Positions 52,254 through 61,851 of a DNA stretch of 64,000 nucleotides are shown here, one piece after another. The DNA lies in assembly GCA_900316665.1 (NCBI GenBank), contig ONDV01000004.1, positions 49,344 to 113,343 on the forward strand, written 5' to 3'. The stretch is from an uncultured Lachnospiraceae bacterium. GTDB taxonomy: Bacteria > Bacillota > Clostridia > Lachnospirales > Lachnospiraceae. The stretch's first letter is position 1. Each line of letters opens with the position of its first letter. The position numbers and the translations under genes are program-made. The notes under the pieces are model-generated. The model was not told where the DNA came from, ran no database searches, and was given only the letters and a program-made list of their open reading frames with translations.

Positions 52254-54716
52254 TCAGTCAAGTTTCACTGTGATTCTGTCAAGATGCCAGATATCATCTA
52301 CATATTCCTGAATCGTTCTGTCAGATGAGAACTTGCCTACGTTCGCCATATTGAGTATGGCCATCTTCGCCCATCTTTCATGGTCCTCGTATGCCTTTAC
52401 CGCTTCTTCTCTGGCATTGTTATAAGACCAGAAATCCTTCAGGACAAAGTAGGTATCAGCATACTGTGTCACCTGAGTATTCAGAAGCGAATTATAAATA
52501 TCGCGGAAGAGCTCGGGGTTGTCAGGACTGTAGAAACCATTCACCAGCTGCATAAGCACGCGCCTGATCTCATAATCGCTGTTATATATATCGACAGGAT
52601 TGTAGTCTCTCTTCTGCTCGTGCTCAATTACCTCATCAGCGCTCATACCGAAGATAAAGGCGTTCTCCCTGCCCATCTCCTCGACCATCTCTACATTGGC
52701 GCCGTCCATTGTACCGAGTGTAATCGCTCCGTTCAGCATGAATTTCATGTTTGAAGTTCCGGATGCCTCTTTTGATGCAGTCGAAATCTGCTCGGATATA
52801 TCTGCTGCCGCAAATATCCACTCCGCATTCGACACCTTGTAATCCTCTATGAAGACGACCTTCATCTTGTCATGGATGGACGGATCATTATTAATTACCT
52901 CAGCGACATTATTTATAAGCTTTATTATAAGCTTTGCCACATGATATCCTGCTGAAGCCTTGGCACCAAATATATATGTTCTCGGTGTAAATTGCTGATC
53001 CGGATTTTCCTTCAGCTTATTATAGATATACATGATATCCAGGATATTCATAAGCTGACGCTTGTATTCATGAAGCCTTTTTACCTGCACATCAAAGATA
53101 GATCTCGGATTTACATCGATGCCGTTATGCTCCTTTATGTATTTTGCCAGTCTGACTTTGTTCTGATATTTTACGTTCAAAAATTCCGACTGGGCTTTTC
53201 TGTCATCAGCATAGATTTCCAGTTCCTTCATCTTGGAAAGATCGGTGATCCAGTCATCGCCTATCCTGGATGTAACCCAGTCAGCCAGCTGACGGTCGCC
53301 ATGCAGAAGGAAGCGGCGCTGGGTAATTCCATTGGTCTTGTTGGAGAATTTCTCAGGATACATATCGTAGAAATCCTTGAGAGTCACCTTTTTCAGGATC
53401 TCGGTATGGAGTTTCGCCACGCCGTTCACGGAATAGCCGCCTACGATCGCCAGATAAGCCATCCTGACCTGTCCGTCATGAACGATTGCCATGCGGTTCA
53501 CGCGTTCCTCATCTCCGGGGAATTTCTGCCTGATCTCATTCGTAAATCTTCTGTTGATCTCCTCGACTATCTGATAAATTCTCGGCAGGAGCCTTGAGAA
53601 AATCTCGATCGGCCACTTCTCAAGCGCCTCCTGCATGATTGTGTGATTGGTGTAGGCGCAAGTATGGGTGGTGATATCCCAGGCGTCCTCCCACTCCAGA
53701 CCTTCCTCGTCCACGAGGATCCTCATCAGCTCGGCGACAGCCAGAGTCGGATGAGTATCGTTCATCTGGAATGTAACTTTCTTCGGCAGATCATGAATAT
53801 CACTATGATTCTTCTTAAAGTGATCCAGCGCCCTCTGGATGGATGCCGATACGAAGAAATACTGCTGACGGAGACGAAGCTCTTTTCCCGATACGTGATT
53901 GTCATTCGGATAGAGAACCTCGACAAGATTTCTGGCAAGATTCTGCTCCTCGACTGCCTTCTCATACTCGCCCTTGTCGAAAGAATCGAGACTGAAAACT
54001 TCCTTTGGCTCCGCATCCCACATCATGAGGGTATTTACAACATTATTCTTGTATCCGGTAATTGGCATATCATAAGGAACAGCAATAATGCTGTGATACC
54101 CATCCTGGATAAATTTAATGCGGCCATCCGGCTGCTGTTCGGTCCTGACATAGCCCCCGAACTTCACCTCGTAGTGATATTCATCCCTCTTCAATTCAAA
54201 GGGATAAGGATTCTTGAGCCAGTCATCCGGCACTTCCTTCTGATATCCGTCTTCTATTTTCTGCTTGAACATACCATAGCGGTAGCGGATGCCGCATCCG
54301 TAAGCCGCGTAACCGAGTGTGGAAAGAGAATCCATAAAGCAGGCGGCAAGTCTTCCGAGACCACCGTTGCCCAGCGCCGGATCAGGTTCCTGATCTTCTA
54401 TGGCATTGATATCTATTCCTATCTCTGCCAGATATTCCTTTGCCTTGTCATATGTGCCAATATTCAGCATATTATTGCCAAGTGCCCGTCCAACCAGAAA
54501 CTCCATCGACATATAATATACGATTTTGGGATCAGACTTGTTCATGGTATTCTGAGTGGCGATCCATCTGTCGATGACATCGTCCTTTACCAGCTCGGCA
54601 AATACCTGATACTTTTCCTGCTCTGTTGCTTCGTCGAACTCCTTCCTGAATCTGTTTCTGAGGAGACGCGTGAACTCTTCTTTGAATTCTCTTTTTGACA
54701 TATACTGGTTTCTCAT
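52254..54716 (-). CDS. glgP: Glycogen/starch/alpha-glucan phosphorylase
   Basis: 820 residues from the ATG at 54716 (GGAGG six bases upstream; the frame opens at 54740). Family blocks: YYMSMEFLVGRALGNNML, DPALGNGGLGRLAACFMDS, YGIRYRYGMFKQ, FQMNDTHPTLAVAELMRIL, YKRQLMNILDIMYIYNKL, and the PLP-lysine region EASGTSNMKFMLNGAITLGTMDGANVEM. Releases glucose-1-phosphate from storage glucan. Single gene between the island boundary and the ileS terminator. Confidence 0.97.
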   Translation of the reverse strand: MRNQYMSKREFKEEFTRLLRNRFRKEFDEATEQEKYQVFAELVKDDVIDRWIATQNTMNKSDPKIVYYMSMEFLVGRALGNNMLNIGTYDKAKEYLAEIGIDINAIEDQEPDPALGNGGLGRLAACFMDSLSTLGYAAYGCGIRYRYGMFKQKIEDGYQKEVPDDWLKNPYPFELKRDEYHYEVKFGGYVRTEQQPDGRIKFIQDGYHSIIAVPYDMPITGYKNNVVNTLMMWDAEPKEVFSLDSFDKGEYEKAVEEQNLARNLVEVLYPNDNHVSGKELRLRQQYFFVSASIQRALDHFKKNHSDIHDLPKKVTFQMNDTHPTLAVAELMRILVDEEGLEWEDAWDITTHTCAYTNHTIMQEALEKWPIEIFSRLLPRIYQIVEEINRRFTNEIRQKFPGDEERVNRMAIVHDGQVRMAYLAIVGGYSVNGVAKLHTEILKKVTLKDFYDMYPEKFSNKTNGITQRRFLLHGDRQLADWVTSRIGDDWITDLSKMKELEIYADDRKAQSEFLNVKYQNKVRLAKYIKEHNGIDVNPRSIFDVQVKRLHEYKRQLMNILDIMYIYNKLKENPDQQFTPRTYIFGAKASAGYHVAKLIIKLINNVAEVINNDPSIHDKMKVVFIEDYKVSNAEWIFAAADISEQISTASKEASGTSNMKFMLNGAITLGTMDGANVEMVEEMGRENAFIFGMSADEVIEHEQKRDYNPVDIYNSDYEIRRVLMQLVNGFYSPDNPELFRDIYNSLLNTQVTQYADTYFVLKDFWSYNNAREEAVKAYEDHERWAKMAILNMANVGKFSSDRTIQEYVDDIWHLDRITVKLD

Positions 54717-54731
54717 GACAATCCTCCGAAA

Positions 54732-54771
54732 TAAAAACAACAGCAGGGAGCGCCTTCCGGCACTTCCTGCT
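54732..54771 (-). terminator. Intrinsic terminator after ileS
   Basis: Minus strand AGCAGGAAGTGCC-GGAA-GGCGCTCCCTGCT (13-bp stem with G-T and mismatch) then GTTGTTTTT. Confidence 0.8.
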
Positions 54772-54789
54772 TTGCCTGCGTGTGCCGGG

Positions 54790-57700
54790 TCAAACCTTCT
54801 TTACAGAAAGAGTGGTCTTTTCACCATTAATTACCCAGTCTTTAGTATATCCGTCATCGACGCCTTTCGCAATCGATTTTGCCAGCACTTCCTTTGAAAT
54901 AAAGTCTCCCTCGTCGCAAAAGACCTTGTCAATAATGTCGGTTCCCTTATATCCAACCTCTATTCTGTCCATAACCTCAAATCCGGCTTCTTTTCTCATG
55001 TTCTGGATCTTTGATATAAGTTCTCTTGCAAAGCCTTCAGAGATAAGCTCAGGAGTAAGATTTGTATCGATCACAACAGTAATTCCCCTGTCAGAGCCTG
55101 TCACATACCCGGTCTTCTGAGTCATTTCAATCAAAAGATCCTCCTCCGTCAGCTCGATTGAAGGATCGATCTCCGGGAATATGAGCTTTCCTGTTTCCTT
55201 AAGAGTCTTCATAGCCTGATTTCCATCAATGCCTGAAAGTGCCTCTCTGATCTTGCCGAGGAATTTTCCGTACTTAGGACCTACGGTCTTCAGCTGGGGT
55301 TTGAAGATATAGGTAGTGAAGCTCTCGACATCATCAGTGAACTCCACCTTCTTCACATTGAGTTCGTCCTCAAGGATCTCAATATAATAATCCGGCAGGA
55401 CATTTTCAGCCTTTACATACATGATGCTTACAGGCTGACGGTTCTTGATATTAGCCTCGTTTCTGCAGGATCTTCCAAGAACTACTATGTTCAGAGCCTC
55501 GGCCATCTTGTCTTCGAGATCCTTATCTATCCAAGCCTCCTTGACTTCGGGATAGTCGCACAGATGCACAGATTCCGGAGCCTTGTCATCATTGGTTCTT
55601 ACGAGGTTCTGGTAGATTTCCTCAGTAATAAACGGCACCATCGGAGCTGCCGCCTTGGAGATGGTAACGAGACAGGTCCAGAGAGTCATATATGCATTTA
55701 TTTTGTCCTGCTCCATGCCCTTAGCCCAGAAGCGTTCTCTGGACCGGCGGACATACCAGTTGGACAGCTCGTCAACGAAGGTATCGAGAGCATCGGCAGC
55801 CTCGGGAATCCTGTAACGTCCCAGATTCTCGTCACAGCCTCTGACAGCCGTCATAAGCCTTGACAGGATCCAACGGTCCATGACAGAAAGGCTTTCATAA
55901 GAAAGACTGTATTTCGTCTGATCAAATCCGTCAATGTCAGCATAGAGTACGAAGAATGCGTATGTATTCCACAGAGTCGAAAGGAATTTCCTCTGTCCTT
56001 CGATCACGGCTTTCTCGTGGAATTTATTTGGAAGCCAGGGCTGGGAATTGGTATAGAAATACCATCTTATCGCATCAGCTCCAAACTGGTCGAGCGCGTC
56101 GAAAGGATCTACGGCGTTGCCCTTGGACTTCGACATCTTCTGCCCGTTCTTGTCAAGAACGTGACCAAGGACAATGACATTTCTGTAAGGCGCCTTGTTG
56201 AAAAGAATGGTTGACTCGGCCATCAGCGAATAGAACCAGCCTCTGGTCTGATCAACAGCCTCTGATATGAACTGAGCCGGGAACTGCTGATGGAAGACTT
56301 CCTGATTTTCAAAAGGATAATGATGCTGGGCGAAAGGCATGGCGCCGGAATCGAACCAGCAGTCAATAACCTCCGGAACCCTTCTCATGGTCTTGCCGCA
56401 ATGAGGACACTTATATGTCATTTCATCTATATAAGGTCTGTGAAGTTCAACCGTCAGCGCGTCATCGCGTCCTGTCTTCTCCTTCAGTTCCTCCCTGCTG
56501 CCAATGGGCTCCTGATAACCGCAGCCTTCACACTCCCAGATATTGAGAGGAGTGCCCCAGTAACGGTTTCTGGAGATGCCCCAGTCCTGCACATTCTCAA
56601 GCCACTTGCCAAAACGGCCTTCGCCGATTCCCTTGGGGATCCAGTTGACAGTATTGTTGTTTCTTACCAGATCGTCACGAACCGCGGTCATCTTTATGAA
56701 CCATGATTCTCTTGCATAATAGATAAGCGGTGTGTCACATCTCCAGCAGTGAGGATAATCGTGTTCAAATTTCGGAGCCGCAAAGAGAAGTTTTCTGGAT
56801 GAAAGTTCCTTGAGGACTTCAGGATCTGCGGAGATAGCTCCTTCCTCGATCTCCTTCTCGGTAGGCTTGCAACGCATTCCTCCGAAAGGCTTTGCTTCCG
56901 GCTTCATGCAGCCCTTATCGTCCACCATCTGAATAAGGGGCAGGTCATAATTTCTGCCTATACGAGCATCATCTTCACCAAATGCGGGAGCGATATGGAC
57001 GATTCCGGTACCGTCAGTCATAGTTACATAAGAATCACAGGTGACAAAGAAAGCTTTCTTACCTGCGCGTTTGGCTGCATCTGCCGCGCATGAATAAAGC
57101 GGCTCGTATTCAGCTCCCTCCAGAGCTGATCCTCTGTATGTCTCGATCACCTCGTATGAAGGACCTTCTTCTCCATCTTTTAGAAGAGCATCAAGAACCG
57201 TATCTGCGAGCGCTTTTGCAAGAATATAGGTGTAGCCGTCAACAGCCTTTACCTTCACATATTCCTCGTCAGGGTTTACGCAGAGCGCAGTATTGGAAGG
57301 AAGAGTCCATGGCGTGGTCGTCCATGCCAGATAATATACGTCCTCTCCTTTTGCCTTAAAACGGACTATAGCCGAGCGTTCTTTAAGAGTCTTATAACCC
57401 TGAGCGACTTCCTGAGCCGAAAGCGGCGTACCGCAGCGGGGGCAGTAAGGCACTACCTTGAAGCCCTTGTACAGAAGCTTTTTATTCCATATTTCCTTCA
57501 GAGCCCACCACTCTGACTCTATAAAGTCATTATCGTAGGTGATGTAGGGGTGATCCATATCGGCCCAGAAGCCAACCTGGTCAGAGAATTTCTCCCACAT
57601 TCCCTTGTATTTCCAGACAGACTCCTTGCACTTTTTTATAAAGGGCTCTATGCCGTACTTCTCGATCTGTTCCTTGCCGTCGAGACCGAGTTCTTTTTCG

Positions 57701-57987
57701 ACTCCTATCTCCACGGGCAGACCGTGCGTATCCCAGCCTGCTTTTCTCGGTACATACTTTCCCTTCATTGTCTGGTATCTTGGAATCATATCCTTTATTA
57801 CTCTGGTAAGGACATGACCTATATGAGGTTTGCCGTTTGCGGTGGGAGGTCCGTCATAAAATGTATATACCTCGCCTTTCTTCCTGGATTCCATGGACTT
57901 ATTGAATATGTCCTCGTCTTTCCAGAATTTTGTTACCTCTTTCTCACGGTCGACAAAATTCATACTGTTATCGACTTTTCTGTACAT
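54790..57987 (-). CDS. ileS: Isoleucine-tRNA ligase
   Basis: 1065 residues, the longer (type 2, eukaryote-like) form. PHIGHVL (HIGH) at about residue 57, GWDTHGLPVE, the editing domain with TTTPWTLPSNTALCV, GWFYSLM, and KMSKSKGN (KMSKS) at about residue 600; zinc-binding Cys pairs in CPRCGTP, CEGCG and CPHCGK. The type 2 form is often linked with natural mupirocin tolerance, which is family knowledge and not tested here. ATG 57987 with AGGAGG six bases upstream, behind a promoter and an attenuator-like leader. Confidence 0.97.
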   Translation of the reverse strand: MYRKVDNSMNFVDREKEVTKFWKDEDIFNKSMESRKKGEVYTFYDGPPTANGKPHIGHVLTRVIKDMIPRYQTMKGKYVPRKAGWDTHGLPVEIGVEKELGLDGKEQIEKYGIEPFIKKCKESVWKYKGMWEKFSDQVGFWADMDHPYITYDNDFIESEWWALKEIWNKKLLYKGFKVVPYCPRCGTPLSAQEVAQGYKTLKERSAIVRFKAKGEDVYYLAWTTTPWTLPSNTALCVNPDEEYVKVKAVDGYTYILAKALADTVLDALLKDGEEGPSYEVIETYRGSALEGAEYEPLYSCAADAAKRAGKKAFFVTCDSYVTMTDGTGIVHIAPAFGEDDARIGRNYDLPLIQMVDDKGCMKPEAKPFGGMRCKPTEKEIEEGAISADPEVLKELSSRKLLFAAPKFEHDYPHCWRCDTPLIYYARESWFIKMTAVRDDLVRNNNTVNWIPKGIGEGRFGKWLENVQDWGISRNRYWGTPLNIWECEGCGYQEPIGSREELKEKTGRDDALTVELHRPYIDEMTYKCPHCGKTMRRVPEVIDCWFDSGAMPFAQHHYPFENQEVFHQQFPAQFISEAVDQTRGWFYSLMAESTILFNKAPYRNVIVLGHVLDKNGQKMSKSKGNAVDPFDALDQFGADAIRWYFYTNSQPWLPNKFHEKAVIEGQRKFLSTLWNTYAFFVLYADIDGFDQTKYSLSYESLSVMDRWILSRLMTAVRGCDENLGRYRIPEAADALDTFVDELSNWYVRRSRERFWAKGMEQDKINAYMTLWTCLVTISKAAAPMVPFITEEIYQNLVRTNDDKAPESVHLCDYPEVKEAWIDKDLEDKMAEALNIVVLGRSCRNEANIKNRQPVSIMYVKAENVLPDYYIEILEDELNVKKVEFTDDVESFTTYIFKPQLKTVGPKYGKFLGKIREALSGIDGNQAMKTLKETGKLIFPEIDPSIELTEEDLLIEMTQKTGYVTGSDRGITVVIDTNLTPELISEGFARELISKIQNMRKEAGFEVMDRIEVGYKGTDIIDKVFCDEGDFISKEVLAKSIAKGVDDGYTKDWVINGEKTTLSVKKV

Positions 57988-58095
57988 CTTATACCTCCTG
58001 TACGATAAAAAGCTCCTGTCCGCATCCGGACAGAAGCTCTGTTGATACCACCGGTACGACAGCGTAGTTTCTTTCTATCAATAAATATACGCAAC
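57988..58095 (-). promoter_or_regulatory. Attenuator-like leader of ileS, possible short T-box
   Basis: The leader, minus strand, has a GCGTA/TACGC hairpin, then GGTGGTA (58052-58046), then a terminator hairpin AGCTTCTGTCC/GGACAGGAGCT (58038-58011) with TTTTT. GGTGGTA resembles the T-box core, whose TGGT would suit the tRNA-Ile acceptor end. The leader is short for a T-box and I cannot assign a specifier codon with confidence, so a simpler attenuator remains possible. Confidence 0.45.
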
Positions 58096-58102
58096 TCATG
58101 TA

Positions 58103-58131
58103 ATTATATAGTCGCAATAAATAAAAGTCAA
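58103..58131 (-). promoter_or_regulatory. Consensus sigma-A promoter of ileS
   Basis: Minus strand TTGACT (58131-58126), exactly 17 bp, TATAAT (58108-58103). The -35 begins one base after the stop codon of the upstream gene. Confidence 0.85.
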
Positions 58132-59142
58132 TCAGTACTCAAAGCCGCCGTCAAAGCCGTCAAAGCTTTCACCGAAATCATCATCTTCATATTCCTGAAT
58201 TATATCCTTGAATACATTTTTATTGCTATTGATATTTTTAACTACTTTAACCGCAAAAAATGCAAACACAACAGTCAGGACAATGGCGATTGCTGAAAGG
58301 ACGATGCCTATCACAGGAACATCCTTGTCTTTTTTCATGTCAGGATACCTTGCGTTCCATTCTTTTGCCCGCCTTATCTGCAATATTCCGAAAACCAGAG
58401 ACAGGGCGCCCATGATAATCGCAGGTAAAAGCAGCCAGAAGCTTAAAAGCGAAAGTATTCCTAGCACCAGCGATGCCACTCCCATACCTGATCTGTAAAA
58501 AGGAGCGTAGGACTGTCCCCAGTTCTGATTATTGTACTGCTGATTATATTGCTGGTTATAATTATAATTCTGTGGTCCCTGCTGCCAGTTCTGATTATTG
58601 TAGTTCTGTGGTCCCTGCTGCCAGTTCTGATTATTGTAATTCTGTGGTCCCTGCTGCCAGTTCTGATTATTATAATTCTGCGGTCCCTGCTGCCAGTTCT
58701 GATTATTGTAATTCTGCGGTCCCTGCTGCCAATTCTGATTATTATAATTCTGCGGTCCCTGCTGCCAGTTCTGATTATTGTAGTTCTGCGGTCCCTGCTG
58801 CCAGTTCTGATTATTGTAATTCTGCTGATTATAATCCTGCGCATTCGATTCTGCAGAGCCGATTGTCATGGAACCGTCCGGATCAGACGCTGAGTTCATA
58901 GCAGAAGCAGTGTTTGGATCAGGCGCAGTATTCGGAGCAGAAGCAGTATTTGGATCAGGCGCAGTATTCGGAGCAGAAGCAGTGTTCCGGTCAGGTACAG
59001 TCTGGCTCTGATCGGGCGTGTTATTATTGTTTATTTCTCCTCCGTCAGCCTTATCGTAGGGGCTCTCTCCATTTTGTGTGTGGAAAGAATATTCCGAAGA
59101 ATCATTTCCAAATCCGGTCGGATCATTCCAAGGATCACTCAT
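58132..59142 (-). CDS. DUF4190-like membrane protein with a long Asn/Gln tandem-repeat region
   Basis: 336 residues from the ATG at 59142; a TTG at 59160 opens the frame. The N-terminal 100 residues are Asp/Asn/Ser/Thr-rich and hold two and a half copies of a 12-residue unit (NTASAPNTAPDP). Seven perfect copies of NYNNQNWQQGPQ follow. The C-terminal part has two helices (MGVASLVLGILSLLSFWLLLPAIIMGALSLVFGILQ and VPVIGIVLSAIAIVLTVVFAFFAVKVV), the DUF4190 layout, and an acidic Phe/Gly-rich end (DDDFGESFDGFDGGF). Function unknown; the repeats are probably disordered and cytoplasmic or external. Confidence 0.88.
   Translation of the reverse strand: MSDPWNDPTGFGNDSSEYSFHTQNGESPYDKADGGEINNNNTPDQSQTVPDRNTASAPNTAPDPNTASAPNTAPDPNTASAMNSASDPDGSMTIGSAESNAQDYNQQNYNNQNWQQGPQNYNNQNWQQGPQNYNNQNWQQGPQNYNNQNWQQGPQNYNNQNWQQGPQNYNNQNWQQGPQNYNNQNWQQGPQNYNYNQQYNQQYNNQNWGQSYAPFYRSGMGVASLVLGILSLLSFWLLLPAIIMGALSLVFGILQIRRAKEWNARYPDMKKDKDVPVIGIVLSAIAIVLTVVFAFFAVKVVKNINSNKNVFKDIIQEYEDDDFGESFDGFDGGFEY
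58570..58821. repeat. In-frame tandem repeat, seven units of 36 bp
   Basis: Each unit on the plus strand begins CTGTGGTCC or CTGCGGTCC and encodes NYNNQNWQQGPQ on the minus strand. Units differ by single third-position changes (TGT/TGC, GTAGTT/GTAATT/ATAATT), so the array is under protein-level constraint or recently expanded. Confidence 0.95.
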
Positions 59143-59163
59143 GTCTTTTCTCTCTTTCAATTA

Positions 59164-60186
59164 TCAGTTAAATCCCATAAATTTCTGAGCTGCATGATAT
59201 CCCTTCAGTGACAGATATCTGCCGAACTTACCCGGAAGATTCATGGCCTTTCCAAGCACTCCGTGCCGAATCTTCTTATAAGTCCTTATATCTTTTCCCT
59301 TGACATATTCGTACAGCTTTTTGATTTTTTCCAGATTCTCGTCCGAACCTGACAGATAGGCGAGCGACGTTGATACCACGGTTATCATCTGGAGAAATCC
59401 AAGCATATAGTCTCTTAATTTATCGTTTTCTATGCTCCAGGGATCATAGGCGTCAAAGAGCATATAATTGACACGAAGCTGCTGGTCTATTCTCTTTATC
59501 ATTGTCTGCTCCGCCACAGACTGTCCTTCGCGTCCTATATAATACCTGTAATAATCCACATCCAGATAATAAATTGTCTTTACATAAGGAAGCGGCACAT
59601 ACACATAAAGATTGTCCACATAGAAGGTATGGTCGGGAAGATGAAGTCCGCTCTCTCTTACCATTTTGGTTCTGTATGTCACGGAATGCATAAGTATGGT
59701 AAATCCCGGAATCAGATGCTTCATATCCGACCAGCCCACGATCTTTCCGTCATCGAACATGGTATGGTAAAGCATCCTTCTCTCGTGATTTTCCGAAGGC
59801 TTCTCATAAACATAATTCGTAAGAAGCATATCCACCGGAGTCCCCTTATCCAGAAGATCCCGGAGGGTTGCTCTGACTTTATCATATGCTTCTCTGTCGA
59901 TCCAGTCGTCCGAATCGACTACCTTGAAATACTCTCCGGTCGCGTTTCTGAGACCTGTATTTACCGCTTCTCCGTGTCCGCCGTTTTCCTGATGGATAGC
60001 GCGGCAGATACCCGGATATTTTTTCTCGTATTCATCAGCTATGGCTCCGGTCTCATCAGTCGAACCGTCGTCCACGATCAGAATTTCTACCTCGTCTCCG
60101 CCCGGAAGTATGGACTCGATGCACTTTCTCATATATTCCGCGGAATTGTAACACGGCACCGTAAAGCTTATTAATTTCTGGTTCAT
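59164..60186 (-). CDS. Family 2 glycosyltransferase
   Basis: 340 residues. GT-A fold: LISFTVPCYNSAEYMRKCIESIL, VEILIVDDGSTDETGAIADEY, HQENGGHGEAVNTGLRNATGEYFKVVDSDDWIDREAY, where DSD is the metal-binding DxD. The C-terminal third (KNLPGKFGRYLSLKGYHAAQKF) is basic without an obvious membrane helix. Transfers a sugar to a cell-surface or secreted polymer; donor and acceptor unknown. The DUF4190-like gene follows 21 bp downstream on the same strand. Confidence 0.93.
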   Translation of the reverse strand: MNQKLISFTVPCYNSAEYMRKCIESILPGGDEVEILIVDDGSTDETGAIADEYEKKYPGICRAIHQENGGHGEAVNTGLRNATGEYFKVVDSDDWIDREAYDKVRATLRDLLDKGTPVDMLLTNYVYEKPSENHERRMLYHTMFDDGKIVGWSDMKHLIPGFTILMHSVTYRTKMVRESGLHLPDHTFYVDNLYVYVPLPYVKTIYYLDVDYYRYYIGREGQSVAEQTMIKRIDQQLRVNYMLFDAYDPWSIENDKLRDYMLGFLQMITVVSTSLAYLSGSDENLEKIKKLYEYVKGKDIRTYKKIRHGVLGKAMNLPGKFGRYLSLKGYHAAQKFMGFN

Positions 60187-60287
60187 ATAAGTCTCCCCTG
60201 AAAATATGCTCTCCTATAATAAAACATAAAATTTCTCATAAATCTGCTTTTTATGACAAATGATACTGCATCCATTGGCAGCTGATC

Positions 60288-61097
60288 TCACATCGATCTG
60301 CTTTTTTCTATGGCAGCGTCTATTCCTTCCATTACAAGGCCTCTGAAACCGCCGTCTTCGAGAACCGACAGTCCTTCGATCGTGGTTCCGCCCGGCGATG
60401 TCACCGCATCCTTCAGTTCCCCCGGATGCATACCGGTCTCCAGCACCATTTTAGCAGAACCGAGCACTGTCTGCGCAGCAAAAATATAAGCGCTCTTTCT
60501 TGTCATACCCTGCTTTACCGCTTCATCAGCCATCGCCTCGATAAGCATGTATATATAAGCGGGTGAAGAACCGCTGACGCCTGTGACCGTATCCATGAGG
60601 TTTTCCGGCACGATCTCGGCACGACCGAAGCTTTCAAAGATTCTCTTTGTATATGCAATATTCTGCTCAGTCATAAAACTTCCCGGCACAAGCGCTGTCA
60701 TGGCTTCTCCGACAGCTGCCGGCGTATTCGGCATCGCCCTCATGATCTGAAGATGGGCGGATCCGAGTTTCTCCTGAAGTGCGTCAACTGACATTCCGGC
60801 TATCACTGAGATGATTATCTGATCCTCTGAAAGCACTTCTTTGATCTCCGATGCGATTTCCGGGAACTGATAGGGCTTTACCGCAATAAAGAGCATATCC
60901 GATTCTTCAGCGACGTTTTTATTGTCATGAGTCACATCAGCAGCAAATGTCTCGCGTATCCTTTTGCCTGTCTCTTCGCTTTTGCAGGAAACTATCACTT
61001 CATCCGGATCGACTATATGTGCCTTCAAAATACCCTTGAGCATTGCCGAACCCATGCTTCCACAGCCAATAAAACCTATTCTTTTTGATCTGCTCAT
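60288..61097 (-). CDS. proC: Pyrroline-5-carboxylate reductase
   Basis: 269 residues from the ATG at 61097 (GGAGG four bases upstream; the frame opens at 61139). N-terminal NAD(P) fold (IGFIGCGSMGSAMLKGIL), LFIAVKPYQFPEI, ISVIAGMSVDALQEKLG, IMRAMPNTPAAVGEAMTAL and the C-terminal dimer domain with DTVTGVSGSSPAYIYMLIEAMADEAVKQGM and LKDAVTSPGGTTIEGL, the PROSITE-type signature. Last step of proline synthesis. Confidence 0.97.
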   Translation of the reverse strand: MSRSKRIGFIGCGSMGSAMLKGILKAHIVDPDEVIVSCKSEETGKRIRETFAADVTHDNKNVAEESDMLFIAVKPYQFPEIASEIKEVLSEDQIIISVIAGMSVDALQEKLGSAHLQIMRAMPNTPAAVGEAMTALVPGSFMTEQNIAYTKRIFESFGRAEIVPENLMDTVTGVSGSSPAYIYMLIEAMADEAVKQGMTRKSAYIFAAQTVLGSAKMVLETGMHPGELKDAVTSPGGTTIEGLSVLEDGGFRGLVMEGIDAAIEKSRSM

Positions 61098-61321
61098 TTT
61101 GCCTCCATAAAGCCTTACCGGTCCTGCGAACTGCTTCACAGATCCGGCAATTCTTACACTTTTCGGAATCTTATGATTTCCCCTGTGAAATCAAGAAAAA
61201 TCGTCACTTTCTCATGCAGGTAGGATTATTTTCTCTACCCTGGCTATATAATTATATTATGCCATTACCGAATGTCAAATGACAATATTTCTGATATACT
61301 GAATCGATCGGAGGTATGAAT

Positions 61322-61846
61322 ATGGTAAATATTGATGACAGGACCTTATATTTTGCAAAAGTAAGAGACAGCGCGATTATCCCGTCAAAAGATCCGGGAA
61401 ACGCAGGGTATGACATATATGCAGATATCGACAAGCCGTATTTTAAGATAGCATCTCATGAGACAAGGCTTGTTCCGACCGGAATCGCATCTGCCATGAG
61501 CCCTCGGTGGTACCTGCAGGTCGAGGAGCGCGGGTCCACGGGTTCAAAAGGCATTAAAAAATCCGCGGGAGTGATCGACAGCTCCTACCGGGGCGAGATT
61601 TTCATAGCGATCACAAATGTCAATCAGTCAGATCTCTATATCACAGACCTGTCGCCGGAAGAACTGAAAAAGACCGCATCTATTGATAATGACTCCGAAA
61701 TAATAATATATCCTCTGAAAAAAGCCATTGCCCAGCTGGTACTGCATGAAGTACCTGATGTCGCAGTGCGGGAAATCTCATACGAAGAGCTTCGGGAGAT
61801 TCCGTCCGATCGCGGAGAGGGCAGGCTCGGCAGCAGCGGAAAGTAA
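61322..61846 (+). CDS. dut: dUTP diphosphatase
   Basis: 174 residues. GGAGG lies seven bases before the ATG at 61322; the earlier in-frame ATG at 61316 is only one base from it. Trimeric dUTPase motifs are all visible: NAGYDIYADI (1), EERGSTGSKG (2), AGVIDSSYRGEIFIAI (3, with catalytic Asp and Tyr), YPLKKAIAQLVLHEV (4) and DRGEGRLGSSGK (5, the flexible P-loop-like tail). Hydrolyses dUTP to keep uracil out of DNA. The dispersed repeat copy B begins six bases after its stop. Confidence 0.95.
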   Translation: MVNIDDRTLYFAKVRDSAIIPSKDPGNAGYDIYADIDKPYFKIASHETRLVPTGIASAMSPRWYLQVEERGSTGSKGIKKSAGVIDSSYRGEIFIAITNVNQSDLYITDLSPEELKKTASIDNDSEIIIYPLKKAIAQLVLHEVPDVAVREISYEELREIPSDRGEGRLGSSGK

Positions 61847-61851
61847 TATAC

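Noticed and set aside
53643..54698. 351-residue open frame on the plus strand
   Set aside because: It lies wholly antisense to glgP, has no ribosome binding site and no recognisable domain.
58570..58821. 36-bp regularly repeated units, a CRISPR-like period
   Set aside because: There are no spacers: units abut directly and code in frame for NYNNQNWQQGPQ, with only synonymous changes.
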